The notes under the pieces are model-generated. The model had not been told where the DNA came from, ran no database searches, and saw only the letters and a list, made by a program, of their open reading frames with translations. The position numbers and the translations under genes were made by a program. Positions 9,019-17,718 of a DNA stretch of 64,000 nucleotides are shown in pieces. This stretch comes from M1-B18 sp048264125. Lineage in GTDB: Bacteria > Bacillota > Clostridia > Peptostreptococcales > Natronincolaceae. Location of the stretch: the NCBI GenBank assembly GCA_048264125.1, contig JBLXDM010000004.1:248001-312000 (forward strand), given 5' to 3'. Numbering within the stretch: the first letter of the stretch is position 1; each line of letters starts with the position of its first letter.

Positions 9019-9083
9019 CTCTCTACAGTTTTTAGTATCATTAAGTATTTTTACCTGTTTGGGTGAGAATTATGATATTTATC

Positions 9084-9821
9084 TTATACGAAATAGCTTT
9101 TTCCTTCCTCTGCCATCTCTATCATACCATTAAAATGCTCCTGAGCCTCCTGCAGCAATGAAGGAAGCTTTACGTCAGGATAGAAATGCGTCAGAACCAG
9201 GCGCTTTACTCTTCCCTCAGCAGCAATTTCTGCCGCCTGCTTTGCCGAAAGATGTGGTGTGGTTTCAGTACGGTATTTTTCAGGAATGCCTCCCTCACAA
9301 AGGAATAGGTCAGCATTTGAAGCAAAAGGGATCAAGCCCTCGTCATATTTCGTATCTCCTGAATACACCATGCACTTGTTACCCTTCTTAAAGGCTGATG
9401 CATAGCATTCAACAGGATGATCGGTCTTTTTGAAGCTAATATCTATATTTTTTATATTTATGGCCATGCCGTCCTTTACCTCATGAAGCTCAAAGGCCTC
9501 CTTGTATTGAACCCTGTCAAAATCCTCCTTAGGACTACTGGGAAGATACAGTGGAATTGACTTTTCTATTTTACCCATTTTTTTGCCAATGTCCACTGCG
9601 TATCTTAGCACCAGCAAATCACTCATATGGTCAGGATGAAGATGACTTATTATGATTGCATCCAATTGATTTAAGTCTCCGCATATGGCCAATAGTCTTG
9701 ATAGAACTCCATTACCACAGTCCAGCAGTATTTTTGTGTCCTCACCTTCTAGCAGATAACCTGAACAGGCTCCCTTTGCCTTAGGGAATGGTCCATAGCA
9801 GCCCAAAACTGTTAATTTCAA
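9084..9821 (-). CDS. Metallo-beta-lactamase fold hydrolase (RNase Z / YhfI-like)
   Basis: The 245-residue cytoplasmic protein begins with the beta-strand LTVLGCYGPFP typical of the RNase Z/arylsulfatase branch. It has the metal-binding motif SHLHPDHMSD (about 59-68), a second ligand region with DHP near 133, YSGDTKYDE near 155 and a final LTHFYPD histidine near 211. It lacks the long flexible arm of true tRNase Z, so it is closer to YhfI-type hydrolases of unknown substrate. The start is TTG at 9821 with AAGGAGGC 9 nt upstream; the alternative ATG codons have no comparable site. Confidence 0.82.
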   Translation of the reverse strand: MKLTVLGCYGPFPKAKGACSGYLLEGEDTKILLDCGNGVLSRLLAICGDLNQLDAIIISHLHPDHMSDLLVLRYAVDIGKKMGKIEKSIPLYLPSSPKEDFDRVQYKEAFELHEVKDGMAINIKNIDISFKKTDHPVECYASAFKKGNKCMVYSGDTKYDEGLIPFASNADLFLCEGGIPEKYRTETTPHLSAKQAAEIAAEGRVKRLVLTHFYPDVKLPSLLQEAQEHFNGMIEMAEEGKSYFV

Positions 9822-9861
9822 GGGGTATTGCCTCCTTTATGATATTGATTTTTCATTTATA

Positions 9862-11148
9862 TTATTCTTGACTATTATCATCCAGCTTAGTCCTAGTCTT
9901 TTGTCTCAGAAGGCTTATGGCCTCATAGACGGGCTCATAATTGGGCATGCTCTTTCTCGCCCTGTACAAATACCATCGAGCCTTTTCGTGGTTCTCCATT
10001 TGCAGATATATCAGCCCAATAAGATACTGAACCAAGCCGTTTTCCGGCTCCAGCTCCATTAGCTGCTTGCCATGGCTTAGAGCTGCCTTATAATCCTTTA
10101 ATCTATAGAAGTATAGCTGTGCTATGCTTAAAAGGGTATAAACATCCTTTGGCGACTGCTTCAAGGCCTTTTTGTAGTTTATCAGGGCCTCCTTATAGCT
10201 ATTTAACTCTAAATAACAAGCTGCTATCCCATTGTATAAATCTGCTATATATTCATCGGCAGCCTTCTTCTTCAGCTTTAGCAGTGCTTCATTATAGCTT
10301 GCAACTGCTTCCCTATAATCCTCCATTTCGTAATAAACGTCCCCCATCAGCTTATAATACAGGCTGTTGTCCCCCTGCTTTACAATCAGCTTCTTTAGAA
10401 AATCTACGGCATATTCAAAGCTGCCTAAATTGCTCAAGGCCAGCACGAGATTGCTTATAAGATAAATGTTTGTCGGATGCTTTTTCAAGGAGCTCTTACA
10501 TACCTTAATAGCCTCCTCCTCCATACCGTTTATGATATAAAAGCTGCTTAAGTTCAGATCCGGCTCAACAGAGTCCGGCTGAAGTGCCTGCTGTATCTTC
10601 AAGCATTTTGCAGCCTTTCCAAGATTCCCAGCCTCTTCAAAGGCATAGGCAATTTCCTCTAGGATATAATAACGCTTATATTTTCTCAGAAAGAAGGGGT
10701 TGTACTTCAAAAAAATAATTAATGCACTGTAAGCAATATTAAATCTGCCGGATTTTAGATGGGCTTTTACCTCTAGATAAAACAATCTCCATTTGTCCTC
10801 ATCTATCGCTTCATCCGTCAGGCCGTATTTGTCTATCCATTCACGCTCAAGCTCTCTTATCGCAAGGTGGCTTTTTGGGTAAAAGACATTGCCGTTAATT
10901 CTATTCTGAGGCAGTACGCTATTTAGCTGCTGGAATAGATCCCTTCCATTGGAGGTTTTATTAAATATAAATTCTAGCCAATAGCCTGGTATATTATTAA
11001 AGCTTTTTTTAAGCTTAAGGCTGGCAATTCCAGGAATTATCGGGGATACCATTGCATTATCCTTAATAATCATTTTCTCCAATTTAAATTGTGCTTCAAC
11101 AAATTCTATTCTCTCATGGCTGCTGGAGAAAAATACATTTAGCTTCAT
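9862..11148 (-). CDS. Tetratricopeptide repeat protein
   Basis: This 428-residue soluble protein has a non-repeat N-terminal domain (about 1-130) followed by some seven tandem TPR units (about 135-410). The repeats include YYKLMGDVYYEMEDYREAVA and YTLLSIAQLYFYRLKDYKAA. TPR arrays are protein-protein scaffolds, and no enzymatic domain is visible, so the partner is unknown. The N-terminal domain, which starts MKLNVFFSSSHERIEFVEAQ, is not one I recognise. It is 40 nt upstream of the MBL gene on the same strand and may form a two-gene unit with it. Confidence 0.8.
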   Translation of the reverse strand: MKLNVFFSSSHERIEFVEAQFKLEKMIIKDNAMVSPIIPGIASLKLKKSFNNIPGYWLEFIFNKTSNGRDLFQQLNSVLPQNRINGNVFYPKSHLAIRELEREWIDKYGLTDEAIDEDKWRLFYLEVKAHLKSGRFNIAYSALIIFLKYNPFFLRKYKRYYILEEIAYAFEEAGNLGKAAKCLKIQQALQPDSVEPDLNLSSFYIINGMEEEAIKVCKSSLKKHPTNIYLISNLVLALSNLGSFEYAVDFLKKLIVKQGDNSLYYKLMGDVYYEMEDYREAVASYNEALLKLKKKAADEYIADLYNGIAACYLELNSYKEALINYKKALKQSPKDVYTLLSIAQLYFYRLKDYKAALSHGKQLMELEPENGLVQYLIGLIYLQMENHEKARWYLYRARKSMPNYEPVYEAISLLRQKTRTKLDDNSQE

Positions 11149-11237
11149 CTTAATTCTTCCTTTCGGGGCCGGTAGCCTTATTATCTATTTTACTATAACA
11201 TATATTGATTGTTAACATAAATTTCGAGGGAAGAATA

Positions 11238-11262
11238 AAGGCACCCCCCATAGGGAGTGCCG
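11238..11262 (-). terminator. Intrinsic terminator after the propeller lipoprotein gene
   Basis: A GC-rich stem, GGCACTCCC / GGGGGTGCC with a short loop, is followed on the minus strand by TTTATT. It lies immediately after the stop of the gene at 11268-12710. Confidence 0.75.
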
Positions 11263-11267
11263 TGAAA

Positions 11268-12710
11268 TTACTCAAGCCTTGCCAACACTATCTCCAGACC
11301 ACCTTCCTTTTGAAGGTAAGCTGCCAAAAGCTTATTTTTTTCAAGATATTGGAACTTAACGACGGGGGCTTTATTTTTAATAATAGCTCTGGAATCAAAA
11401 TCCTTGATACTGTATATGGAGCCACCTTTTTTATAGAAGATGTCTCCTGCAATAATATTATACAACGCCTCCCGCTCTCCTGCGGGGCCTACATAAACGG
11501 CAGGAACAACATCCTCAATTACAGCGACTCCCCTTCCGCTTAAATCCACCAGCTTAAGGGCCTTTTTATTATCCTCCAGATTCAGCACATATACTACCCG
11601 ATTATTCAAGACCTGGATATCCGATAAGCCTATAAGGGACCCTGTGTGTAAAGCCTCCTCCTCAGAAAGCGAGAGGATATTTTTATTGCTCAGCTGGTAG
11701 AGATGGATGTCCATTAGCCTGTCGACACCAGTTGTAAATATTATGCCGCTATCCTGTTGGGACCATACCGGCGGTCCGATGATGCTGGTTGGACTGGTGA
11801 ATTCCGCCAGATAGCTTATCTTTTTAGTCTTTCGGTTAAACAGGGCAATCTTATCCGATATAGGACGTTGAAGGCCCTCCACTGTTATGCTAGGCTGCTG
11901 CGTGTTGCTGTCTCTGTATAGAAATGCGATATACAAATCATTGCTGCTCCATACAGGCGCACCTCCGTATATCACATCGTGTAGGAGCTTACCGCTGTCC
12001 GCCCCAAAGCTTTTAAAGCCCACAACGCCATTTTCATTTTGCACCAAAAGGGTTAAATAGCCTGCCATAGGTGAAAAGATCACCCCTTGACTGAAATCCG
12101 CCATAATTTCCTCTGGTCCGGTCTCCAGCTTCATAAGCCTTTGATTATTTACATTATAAATAATCAGGGAACCCTCCTCACGAAAGGCGATTTTACTTCT
12201 GTCGGGGCTCACAACGAGATCACTAATTCCCTCTGAAGAAAGCCTTCCAATTTGCTTTTCTGTGTCATTAACGCTGTGATACAGGCTGTGGCCCTGAGAC
12301 TCCTCCACCAAAGCAATTTTGCCAGAGGCTACTGCTATATATTCGGCATTTCTTATATCTGCCGAGGCAACAGCAGACCCCTCTTGATCATGACTGCTAC
12401 CTATTAGTGATTGAAAATCAAAGCTGTAAATAGTGCTATTATCACCATTCTCCAGCTGAATTGTTGCCCCCTCCTCCACCAGTAAAAAATCCTCACCCTG
12501 GAGATTACTCTGAAGAATATACACACCCTCTCCCTCATCGTAGCTTAAGTCGATAATTATTTCCTCATACTCCTCTACTGCTTCTAAAGCAGCAGTCTCT
12601 TCAGCAGCAGGCACATCCTCTTCAGTACTGTCAATGTCCTTCATGCAGGCTGTTAAAATTACTATCATGCATAGCATCATAAGTATCAGCATATTTCTTT
12701 TAGAAATCAT
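11268..12710 (-). CDS. Lipoprotein with TolB/WD40-like beta-propeller
   Basis: The 480-residue protein starts with a lipoprotein signal peptide: positive MISKRN, a hydrophobic core, and the lipobox LTAC with Cys22. It should therefore be anchored on the outer face of the membrane. An acidic linker (about 25-65) leads into repeated blade-like units such as LVVSPDRSKIAFREEGSLII and PPVWSQQDSGIIFTTGVD, which resemble the TolB/DPP-IV N-terminal propeller. No catalytic domain is visible. Function is unknown; a binding or scaffold role is likely. The ribosome-binding site is GGAGGATAATT. Confidence 0.75.
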   Translation of the reverse strand: MISKRNMLILMMLCMIVILTACMKDIDSTEEDVPAAEETAALEAVEEYEEIIIDLSYDEGEGVYILQSNLQGEDFLLVEEGATIQLENGDNSTIYSFDFQSLIGSSHDQEGSAVASADIRNAEYIAVASGKIALVEESQGHSLYHSVNDTEKQIGRLSSEGISDLVVSPDRSKIAFREEGSLIIYNVNNQRLMKLETGPEEIMADFSQGVIFSPMAGYLTLLVQNENGVVGFKSFGADSGKLLHDVIYGGAPVWSSNDLYIAFLYRDSNTQQPSITVEGLQRPISDKIALFNRKTKKISYLAEFTSPTSIIGPPVWSQQDSGIIFTTGVDRLMDIHLYQLSNKNILSLSEEEALHTGSLIGLSDIQVLNNRVVYVLNLEDNKKALKLVDLSGRGVAVIEDVVPAVYVGPAGEREALYNIIAGDIFYKKGGSIYSIKDFDSRAIIKNKAPVVKFQYLEKNKLLAAYLQKEGGLEIVLARLE

Positions 12711-12775
12711 AATTATCCTCCAAAATATATTTTTATCTTATGTCTAAGGATTAGCAATAATTGAGAAAATTGCAT

Positions 12776-12842
12776 ATTAGCCCGTGGGGCACCAAGCAGG
12801 AAACTTTTGACTTTGTATAAACATACCGCTTATCTTTAATAT
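12776..12842. repeat. Repeat B, copy 1
   Basis: These 67 bp match 24048-24114 with about six mismatches. The core includes TAGCCCGTGGGGCAC and AAACTTTTGACTTTGTATAA. This copy lies in the 326-bp divergent region between the propeller lipoprotein (minus) and the MBL lipoprotein (plus). Apart from this repeat and AT-rich promoter-like sequence, I see nothing else in that gap. Confidence 0.8.
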
Positions 12843-13036
12843 ACAATTTTCTCATTCATTAACAAGTTTTACCATTTTAGGGCTATTTTTATACCTATTC
12901 ATATAGAAGTAAAACTTCTCGACAATTTTATAGTTTTCTATATTTATCCTTAATTTCCTTTTTCTCATAGAAAACTCTTTAATTCTACGGATAAATTCTA
13001 TACAATCTATTTAGAACATCGCAAAGGAGTGCTGAT

Positions 13037-13906
13037 ATGAAAAATACAAGGAAATACATTAAACCAATAGCCATAATACTGATTTTGCTGACTTTAACCG
13101 CCTGCTTCCCTACCGATGCCTCAAATGGTCTTTTATCTGTGCATGTATTGGATGTCGGTCAGGCCGACAGTATTTTAATCATAACCCCTAATCAAAGGAG
13201 TATTTTGATTGATGCCGGGGAAGCTGCAAACGGCGATGCTGTAGTCAGCTATCTGAAGAAAAATGGAATAGACAAAATAGACCTTCTGGTGGGAACCCAC
13301 CCACATGCCGACCATATAGGAGGTCTTTCACAGGTGATTGAGGCATTTGAAATAGGCGCCTTTTATATGCCGGCAAAGCTTCACACCACAGCCACCTTTG
13401 AAGAGCTTTTGCTGGCTGCTGATAAGAAGGGCTTAAGTATAAATGCTGCGAAAGCGGGAATAGAGCTGAGCCTCGACGATGGGGTGCAAATTACTTTTCT
13501 TTCCCCTATTAGAGATGACTACGATAATCTAAATGATTGGAGTGCTGTTCTAAAGCTGAAGTACAAGGATAAGACCTTTTTATTCACAGGTGATGCAGAA
13601 GCCCCTGTAGAAAAGGAGCTAATTCAGGAATACGGCAGCGCCTTCCTTGAGTCCGATTATTTAAAGGTGCCACATCACGGCAGCAGCACCTCCTCTACTC
13701 AAGAGCTTTTAGCTGCTGTCAAGCCGGATGTGGCTGTTTTTTCACTGGGTAAAAATAATACCTATGGCTTTCCCCATAGAGAGGTTTTGGAGCGTTATGA
13801 GGAAGAGGACATCCTTATCTACCGCACTGATCTTCAGGGGACGATTGTTGTAGAAAGCGACGGCAAGGAGATATGGTCAAATCTAAGGCCTGTAAATCTA
13901 AAATAG
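13037..13906 (+). CDS. ComEC/Rec2-type metallo-beta-lactamase lipoprotein
   Basis: This 289-residue protein has a lipoprotein signal peptide with lipobox LTAC (Cys23), so it acts outside the cytoplasmic membrane. The mature part is the metallo-beta-lactamase fold seen at the C-terminus of ComEC: LSVHVLDVGQADSILI at the start, the metal-binding GTHPHADHIGGL (about 94-105), LLFTGD-like FLFTGDAEAP (about 182-191), and KVPHHGSSTS (about 212-221). It may act on extracellular DNA or nucleotides. The ComEC at 5753-7288 lacks exactly this domain, which makes a split arrangement worth testing. It is preceded by AAAGGAGTG. Confidence 0.85.
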   Translation: MKNTRKYIKPIAIILILLTLTACFPTDASNGLLSVHVLDVGQADSILIITPNQRSILIDAGEAANGDAVVSYLKKNGIDKIDLLVGTHPHADHIGGLSQVIEAFEIGAFYMPAKLHTTATFEELLLAADKKGLSINAAKAGIELSLDDGVQITFLSPIRDDYDNLNDWSAVLKLKYKDKTFLFTGDAEAPVEKELIQEYGSAFLESDYLKVPHHGSSTSSTQELLAAVKPDVAVFSLGKNNTYGFPHREVLERYEEEDILIYRTDLQGTIVVESDGKEIWSNLRPVNLK

Positions 13907-13928
13907 GCCTGTCCCCGTCTGCATTTAT

Positions 13929-14624
13929 CTATTTTATATCAAAAATATATTGCTCAAATACCTCCGTTGCCCATTCCCCTCCTAAATATCGCCGAGTAGC
14001 CTTATAGCCAAAGTCCTCTCTATAAAACCTCTCCTCGAAGGAATTTTTCCATGCCGCAAATTCCTCATGCTCCTGTCGGCTGAATTCAGCATCAATATTT
14101 TTCATAAGTCCCCCGTGCCAGCCTTTAAAGAGCTGTGCTATCGCCCTGTAGGCCGCTTCTACATCAGTGGTTCTTATCAAGCCGTTAAAGCTGTTGGGTA
14201 TAATCTCCGCCGCTAAAAAATCCTGAGGCTTATAGTTCTTCAGCAGTAAATCTCTTTCAAAGGAATAATCCTGATCCATCTCTAAAAGCTCCTCGATCCC
14301 AGCTAGTGACTTTGCCTTCTCCTGAGAATAAAAGGGGAAATGCACCAGTGCCAATGCTCTGTCGGGGGTTAATATAACCTGGTACATAAAGAGTGGGTAC
14401 AGGAGGCCCTCCTGAGGATATGCTATGCCAAAGTCGTAATGATAGAAATTTAGGCCCTTAACGGTTAGGTTAGAAAAACGTGTTACACCATCAGCCCTAT
14501 ATACCCTCAGGCTTCCTTTTGAGAATAATTTCTTTTTTACCTCCAGCCCCTTAGCAGGGCCTATTGCCTCTAAAGTATTAAGCTCCTCCAAATACTTTAC
14601 AATTGGATATTCAGGTAACTTCAT
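13929..14624 (-). CDS. Hypothetical protein resembling ferredoxin-dependent bilin reductases
   Basis: This 231-residue soluble protein is translationally coupled to the methylase: its ATG shares one base with the upstream TAA, and GAGGAGG precedes it. No standard family is obvious, but two regions recall the HY2/PcyA bilin reductase family from memory. A central stretch (about 93-110) reads YPLFMYQVILTPDR, where the family has a DLPFFGADFV-type strand followed by a xxxQPLF-like strand (here VHFPFY). The C-terminus reads GYKATRRYLGGEWATEVFEQ, close to the family's FGxEWAxx end. At the position of the catalytic Asp there appears to be Gln (MYQ), so catalysis may differ or be lost. No heme oxygenase is visible nearby. 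This is a tentative call without an alignment. Confidence 0.45.
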   Translation of the reverse strand: MKLPEYPIVKYLEELNTLEAIGPAKGLEVKKKLFSKGSLRVYRADGVTRFSNLTVKGLNFYHYDFGIAYPQEGLLYPLFMYQVILTPDRALALVHFPFYSQEKAKSLAGIEELLEMDQDYSFERDLLLKNYKPQDFLAAEIIPNSFNGLIRTTDVEAAYRAIAQLFKGWHGGLMKNIDAEFSRQEHEEFAAWKNSFEERFYREDFGYKATRRYLGGEWATEVFEQYIFDIK

Positions 14625-16834
14625 TACCTTTTCCTCCTCTTTTCCATATGGTTTATTATTTCCTGCACTTCTGCCTGATCAAAATCATAAAGCTCATATA
14701 TTATGGAATTTATCTTATCCTGAAGGTCTTCATAATCTACGCCCACCTCTATACAGCCTCTGACCTGCCGAACCAAAAGGTCTATTTCCTCTATTGCGGC
14801 TGTACAATAGGTGGGTATAGGTATCGCCCTCAGCGGGGTTGAATACAGCTCCAGATAATCACCCTTCCGCTTACCTCTATAGTATAGCCAGAAGTATATC
14901 ACAGGTGAATTCAAAAGCCCCAAAAGATAGTTAAGTGATATCTGCTGCTGCTTTAGGCTTATAAAATATACATCTGCACTGGCAAACCAGGCTTCTTCTG
15001 AATATCCAAAGATGTTTTCTAAGGCGCGTTGAGGGGCAAGGATTTTTTCCTCAGTAAATAATGATATATTTCTGGGCCATTGAAGGGAAAACCAGCTAAT
15101 AGAGCCCTGTACCACCTCTCTTCTGGCCTCCAGTATGACTTTGTAGGGCAAAAGATGCGCCAGCAGCAGCGGATAGTCCTCTATGCTTTTTATATTATTG
15201 TCGGTTAGATATAGTATGTATAGCTGAGGGGCATTTTTAGAGCTATATTTATACACATTGCTGTTTTTATAAAAGGGCTTCAGCAAAGACTCATATTCCG
15301 GTGTTAAAAAACCCTTCTCCTCCGCTTCCTCTAGGGTAAGTACAAAAATGCCATTCCCCAGCGCCAGGTCTTCTTCAAGCCTTTCCTTTAATGCCGCGGT
15401 TACCCTATCGGCACCGCTGACTATGCCTTGATTGATATGACATATGCCTCCAAGGGTTGAGGAGGCGCTTGACAGTATTTTATTCAATATAGCGGCATGG
15501 CTGCCTTCACTTTGTATCAGCATTTGTCCTGTTGAGTCATAAAGCACCTTCTGAGTATCATAGTATACGGCGCTTAATCCTGCACCCTTCCCCTTAAGTA
15601 GGGCTTCTATCTCCTGCTGCTTAAGGCCGCCGGACTCAAAGCATAGCAATACACCATCTTCAGCCTCCTGATGGCCTTTAAGGGCTATGTACAGCATATT
15701 GTGCTGGCCCTTTGCATCCTGAAAAATACTGACATCATTGAAGTTAACTATCGTTTTAAAGGTTAGGCTATCCTTTAGGAACTGACGAAGCTTAAAGGCC
15801 CCGTCGGCGGTCACGAAATAATTGGTGGTTATATACCCCAATACGCCATTTTCCTTTAAAAGCTCTGTAGCCCTATATATAAAATAATAAAAATAGTCCA
15901 TTTTGCTTTCATAATACCTACCGCCAAAGGGGGTTGACCTCAATTCCTTGAAAAATTCCTTATTTCCTCGTTCCCCCAAATATGGAGGATTGCCTAAAAC
16001 GATGTCATAGCAGCCGCCTTCCTCCGACAGCAGACTATTGGCAGCTACGATATTCAGCTCCTCTTCAATTATACCTGTGGAGCTGACCCCCAGCGCCATA
16101 AGCAGCAGAATTCTGCATAATATCACCGTAGAGGGCTGTATATCCATTCCATAGAGGCTATTCCTGGCTATACAGGCCTTAATCGACCTTTCCTCCTGCT
16201 GTAAGTCCATTGCAGCCAGCGCTGCTTTTTTTATATTGCATAGGATTCTCAGTGCACTTCTGAGAAAAGCCCCTCCACCGCAGGCTATGTCTGCGATTTT
16301 TATTTTATCTATTATTTTAATTATTCTATCTGCATCGATCCTACTGATTTCCCCTTTGGCTATATCATTACAATCAAGCTCTAGTCTTAATCCCAGTCTA
16401 TTGTTAAAATAGGCTTCAATACTATTCGCGGTTATATAATCCACTATGTAGTCGGGGGTGTAGTAGCTCCCGGTTTTACTCCTCAGCTGCTGGTGAAGTA
16501 GCCCTTCATATATGACCTCCATTGATTTTATGGATAAAAGCTCACCCTCCGCCCTGTCCTTTTGTACATAGGTGTATCGCTGCAGTACTTTCTTTATTAA
16601 AATTGTATAAGAAGCCTGAGATATGCTGTTTGATAGCTCCCATAGGTCTGAAAAGCCATTGCTTTTTTCTATCAGCGGCAGCAGCTCCTCCTTATACCCC
16701 TTTTCCTTATTGCTGATTAAGGGATAGTATAGGAGATTTAGGTATATCCAAAGAAGGATATCAATTGAGGTCCCTGCATGCTCCTCCTCTATCGCTTCTA
16801 TAACGGCTTTACAGTCAGCCAAAAAGCTTTTCAT
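14624..16834 (-). CDS. Eco57I-type N6-adenine DNA methyltransferase
   Basis: This 736-residue protein has a helical N-terminal region (1-120), then the N6-adenine methylase core: YYTPDYIVDY at 124-133, the SAM-binding motif I ADIACGGGAF at 181-190, GMDIQPS at 229-235 and the catalytic NPPY at 282-285. A TaqI/Eco57I-like C-terminal region (about 440-720) probably recognises the target DNA. No PD-ExK or HNH nuclease motif is visible, unlike type IIG enzymes, which usually have a nuclease at the N-terminus. It could be a solitary regulatory methylase or the modification half of an unusual defence module. It has GGGAGGTAG upstream. Confidence 0.85.
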   Translation of the reverse strand: MKSFLADCKAVIEAIEEEHAGTSIDILLWIYLNLLYYPLISNKEKGYKEELLPLIEKSNGFSDLWELSNSISQASYTILIKKVLQRYTYVQKDRAEGELLSIKSMEVIYEGLLHQQLRSKTGSYYTPDYIVDYITANSIEAYFNNRLGLRLELDCNDIAKGEISRIDADRIIKIIDKIKIADIACGGGAFLRSALRILCNIKKAALAAMDLQQEERSIKACIARNSLYGMDIQPSTVILCRILLLMALGVSSTGIIEEELNIVAANSLLSEEGGCYDIVLGNPPYLGERGNKEFFKELRSTPFGGRYYESKMDYFYYFIYRATELLKENGVLGYITTNYFVTADGAFKLRQFLKDSLTFKTIVNFNDVSIFQDAKGQHNMLYIALKGHQEAEDGVLLCFESGGLKQQEIEALLKGKGAGLSAVYYDTQKVLYDSTGQMLIQSEGSHAAILNKILSSASSTLGGICHINQGIVSGADRVTAALKERLEEDLALGNGIFVLTLEEAEEKGFLTPEYESLLKPFYKNSNVYKYSSKNAPQLYILYLTDNNIKSIEDYPLLLAHLLPYKVILEARREVVQGSISWFSLQWPRNISLFTEEKILAPQRALENIFGYSEEAWFASADVYFISLKQQQISLNYLLGLLNSPVIYFWLYYRGKRKGDYLELYSTPLRAIPIPTYCTAAIEEIDLLVRQVRGCIEVGVDYEDLQDKINSIIYELYDFDQAEVQEIINHMEKRRKR

Positions 16835-16863
16835 TGTAACATCTACCTCCCGCAGTAATAGTC

Positions 16864-16900
16864 AAAAAAACAGGTGAAGCTTTAACTTCACCTGTTTCCA
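16864..16900 (-). terminator. Intrinsic terminator on the minus strand, upstream of the methylase gene
   Basis: A perfect stem ACAGGTGAAG / CTTCACCTGT is followed by seven Ts on the minus strand. It precedes the methylase start by only 35 nt, and the next gene upstream (17044-17718) is on the plus strand. It would therefore stop minus-strand transcription reading through that gene from 18600. Confidence 0.75.
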
Positions 16901-17043
16901 ATCACATTTTTTGGGCATTTATATGATTGAAACAACCATTAAAATGTTGTCTGTAAATAATTCTACATAAGCTTTAAATATCCTTCAATTAAATTAAAAA
17001 AGCTTCCGATATTATTAATATCACTGTTTAAGGAGGTAACCAA

Positions 17044-17718
17044 TTGAAAAAAATTTCTGCTGTCAATCGCGACAGGATATCCACCATGTATGTAGATAGA
17101 AAGATTAATATAAATCGAATAACAAATATTGATAGAGTTACAGCCATAAAGCCCATCAATAACAATACCTTTACCGCCAATGAAAATTATCTTTTTTATA
17201 GCGGTAGCTTTTATGACCAGCTGAAGGAGCTTAAGGAGCAGTATAGGAGCTTTTACCTCAATCAGCAATCCCTTGAGTCCACCTTAAAGAAATTTGACGA
17301 GGAAATAGCTCCAGAGGAATCCATACAGGAGCTCCTTACCCTTATAGAGGAGCTGGTGCATAAATATAACCTTGCCATCAGCAGCTTAAGCAGCTTTGAA
17401 GGAAAGCTGGGTGGTCATTACAGCCATTATATCGAGGAGGCAATAAGCCAATACCAAATTCAGCTGGGCAGAATAGGCATTACCCTAACAAAGGATTTGA
17501 CCTTGAGCTTTAACCGCAGCTCAGCTCAGAATAATCTTAGCTTTAATCCCGATTATGTTTCCTTCTTATTTGACCACAAGAATGGTCTGATCAGGAAGCT
17601 CTTCAACCTATTCCGTAATATAAAATCAGAATTTCAAAGGCCGAATCACAGCTATAGTTCGGATGACAAGCACTCCACAGCCATCGTTTCCGGCCTATTG
17701 ATGGATGAGCGGCGTTAA
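17044..17718 (+). CDS. Hypothetical helical protein
   Basis: The 224-residue protein is hydrophilic and mostly helical. Residues 1-45 are basic and rich in Asn, Arg and Ile (VDRKININRITNIDR), and 55-170 look like a coiled-coil helical bundle with many Glu, Leu and Tyr. There is no signal peptide or membrane segment, and I do not recognise the family. The start is TTG at 17044 with an excellent AAGGAGGT site 6 nt upstream; a competing minus-strand frame at 16963-17268 has no such support. The gene ends base-to-base against the convergent gene at 17719. Confidence 0.65.
   Translation: MKKISAVNRDRISTMYVDRKININRITNIDRVTAIKPINNNTFTANENYLFYSGSFYDQLKELKEQYRSFYLNQQSLESTLKKFDEEIAPEESIQELLTLIEELVHKYNLAISSLSSFEGKLGGHYSHYIEEAISQYQIQLGRIGITLTKDLTLSFNRSSAQNNLSFNPDYVSFLFDHKNGLIRKLFNLFRNIKSEFQRPNHSYSSDDKHSTAIVSGLLMDERR

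Noticed and set aside
16963..17268. Minus-strand open frame of 101 codons overlapping 17044-17718
   Set aside because: It has no good ribosome-binding site, is low-complexity (Ile/Asn rich), and overlaps a plus-strand gene with an AAGGAGGT site.
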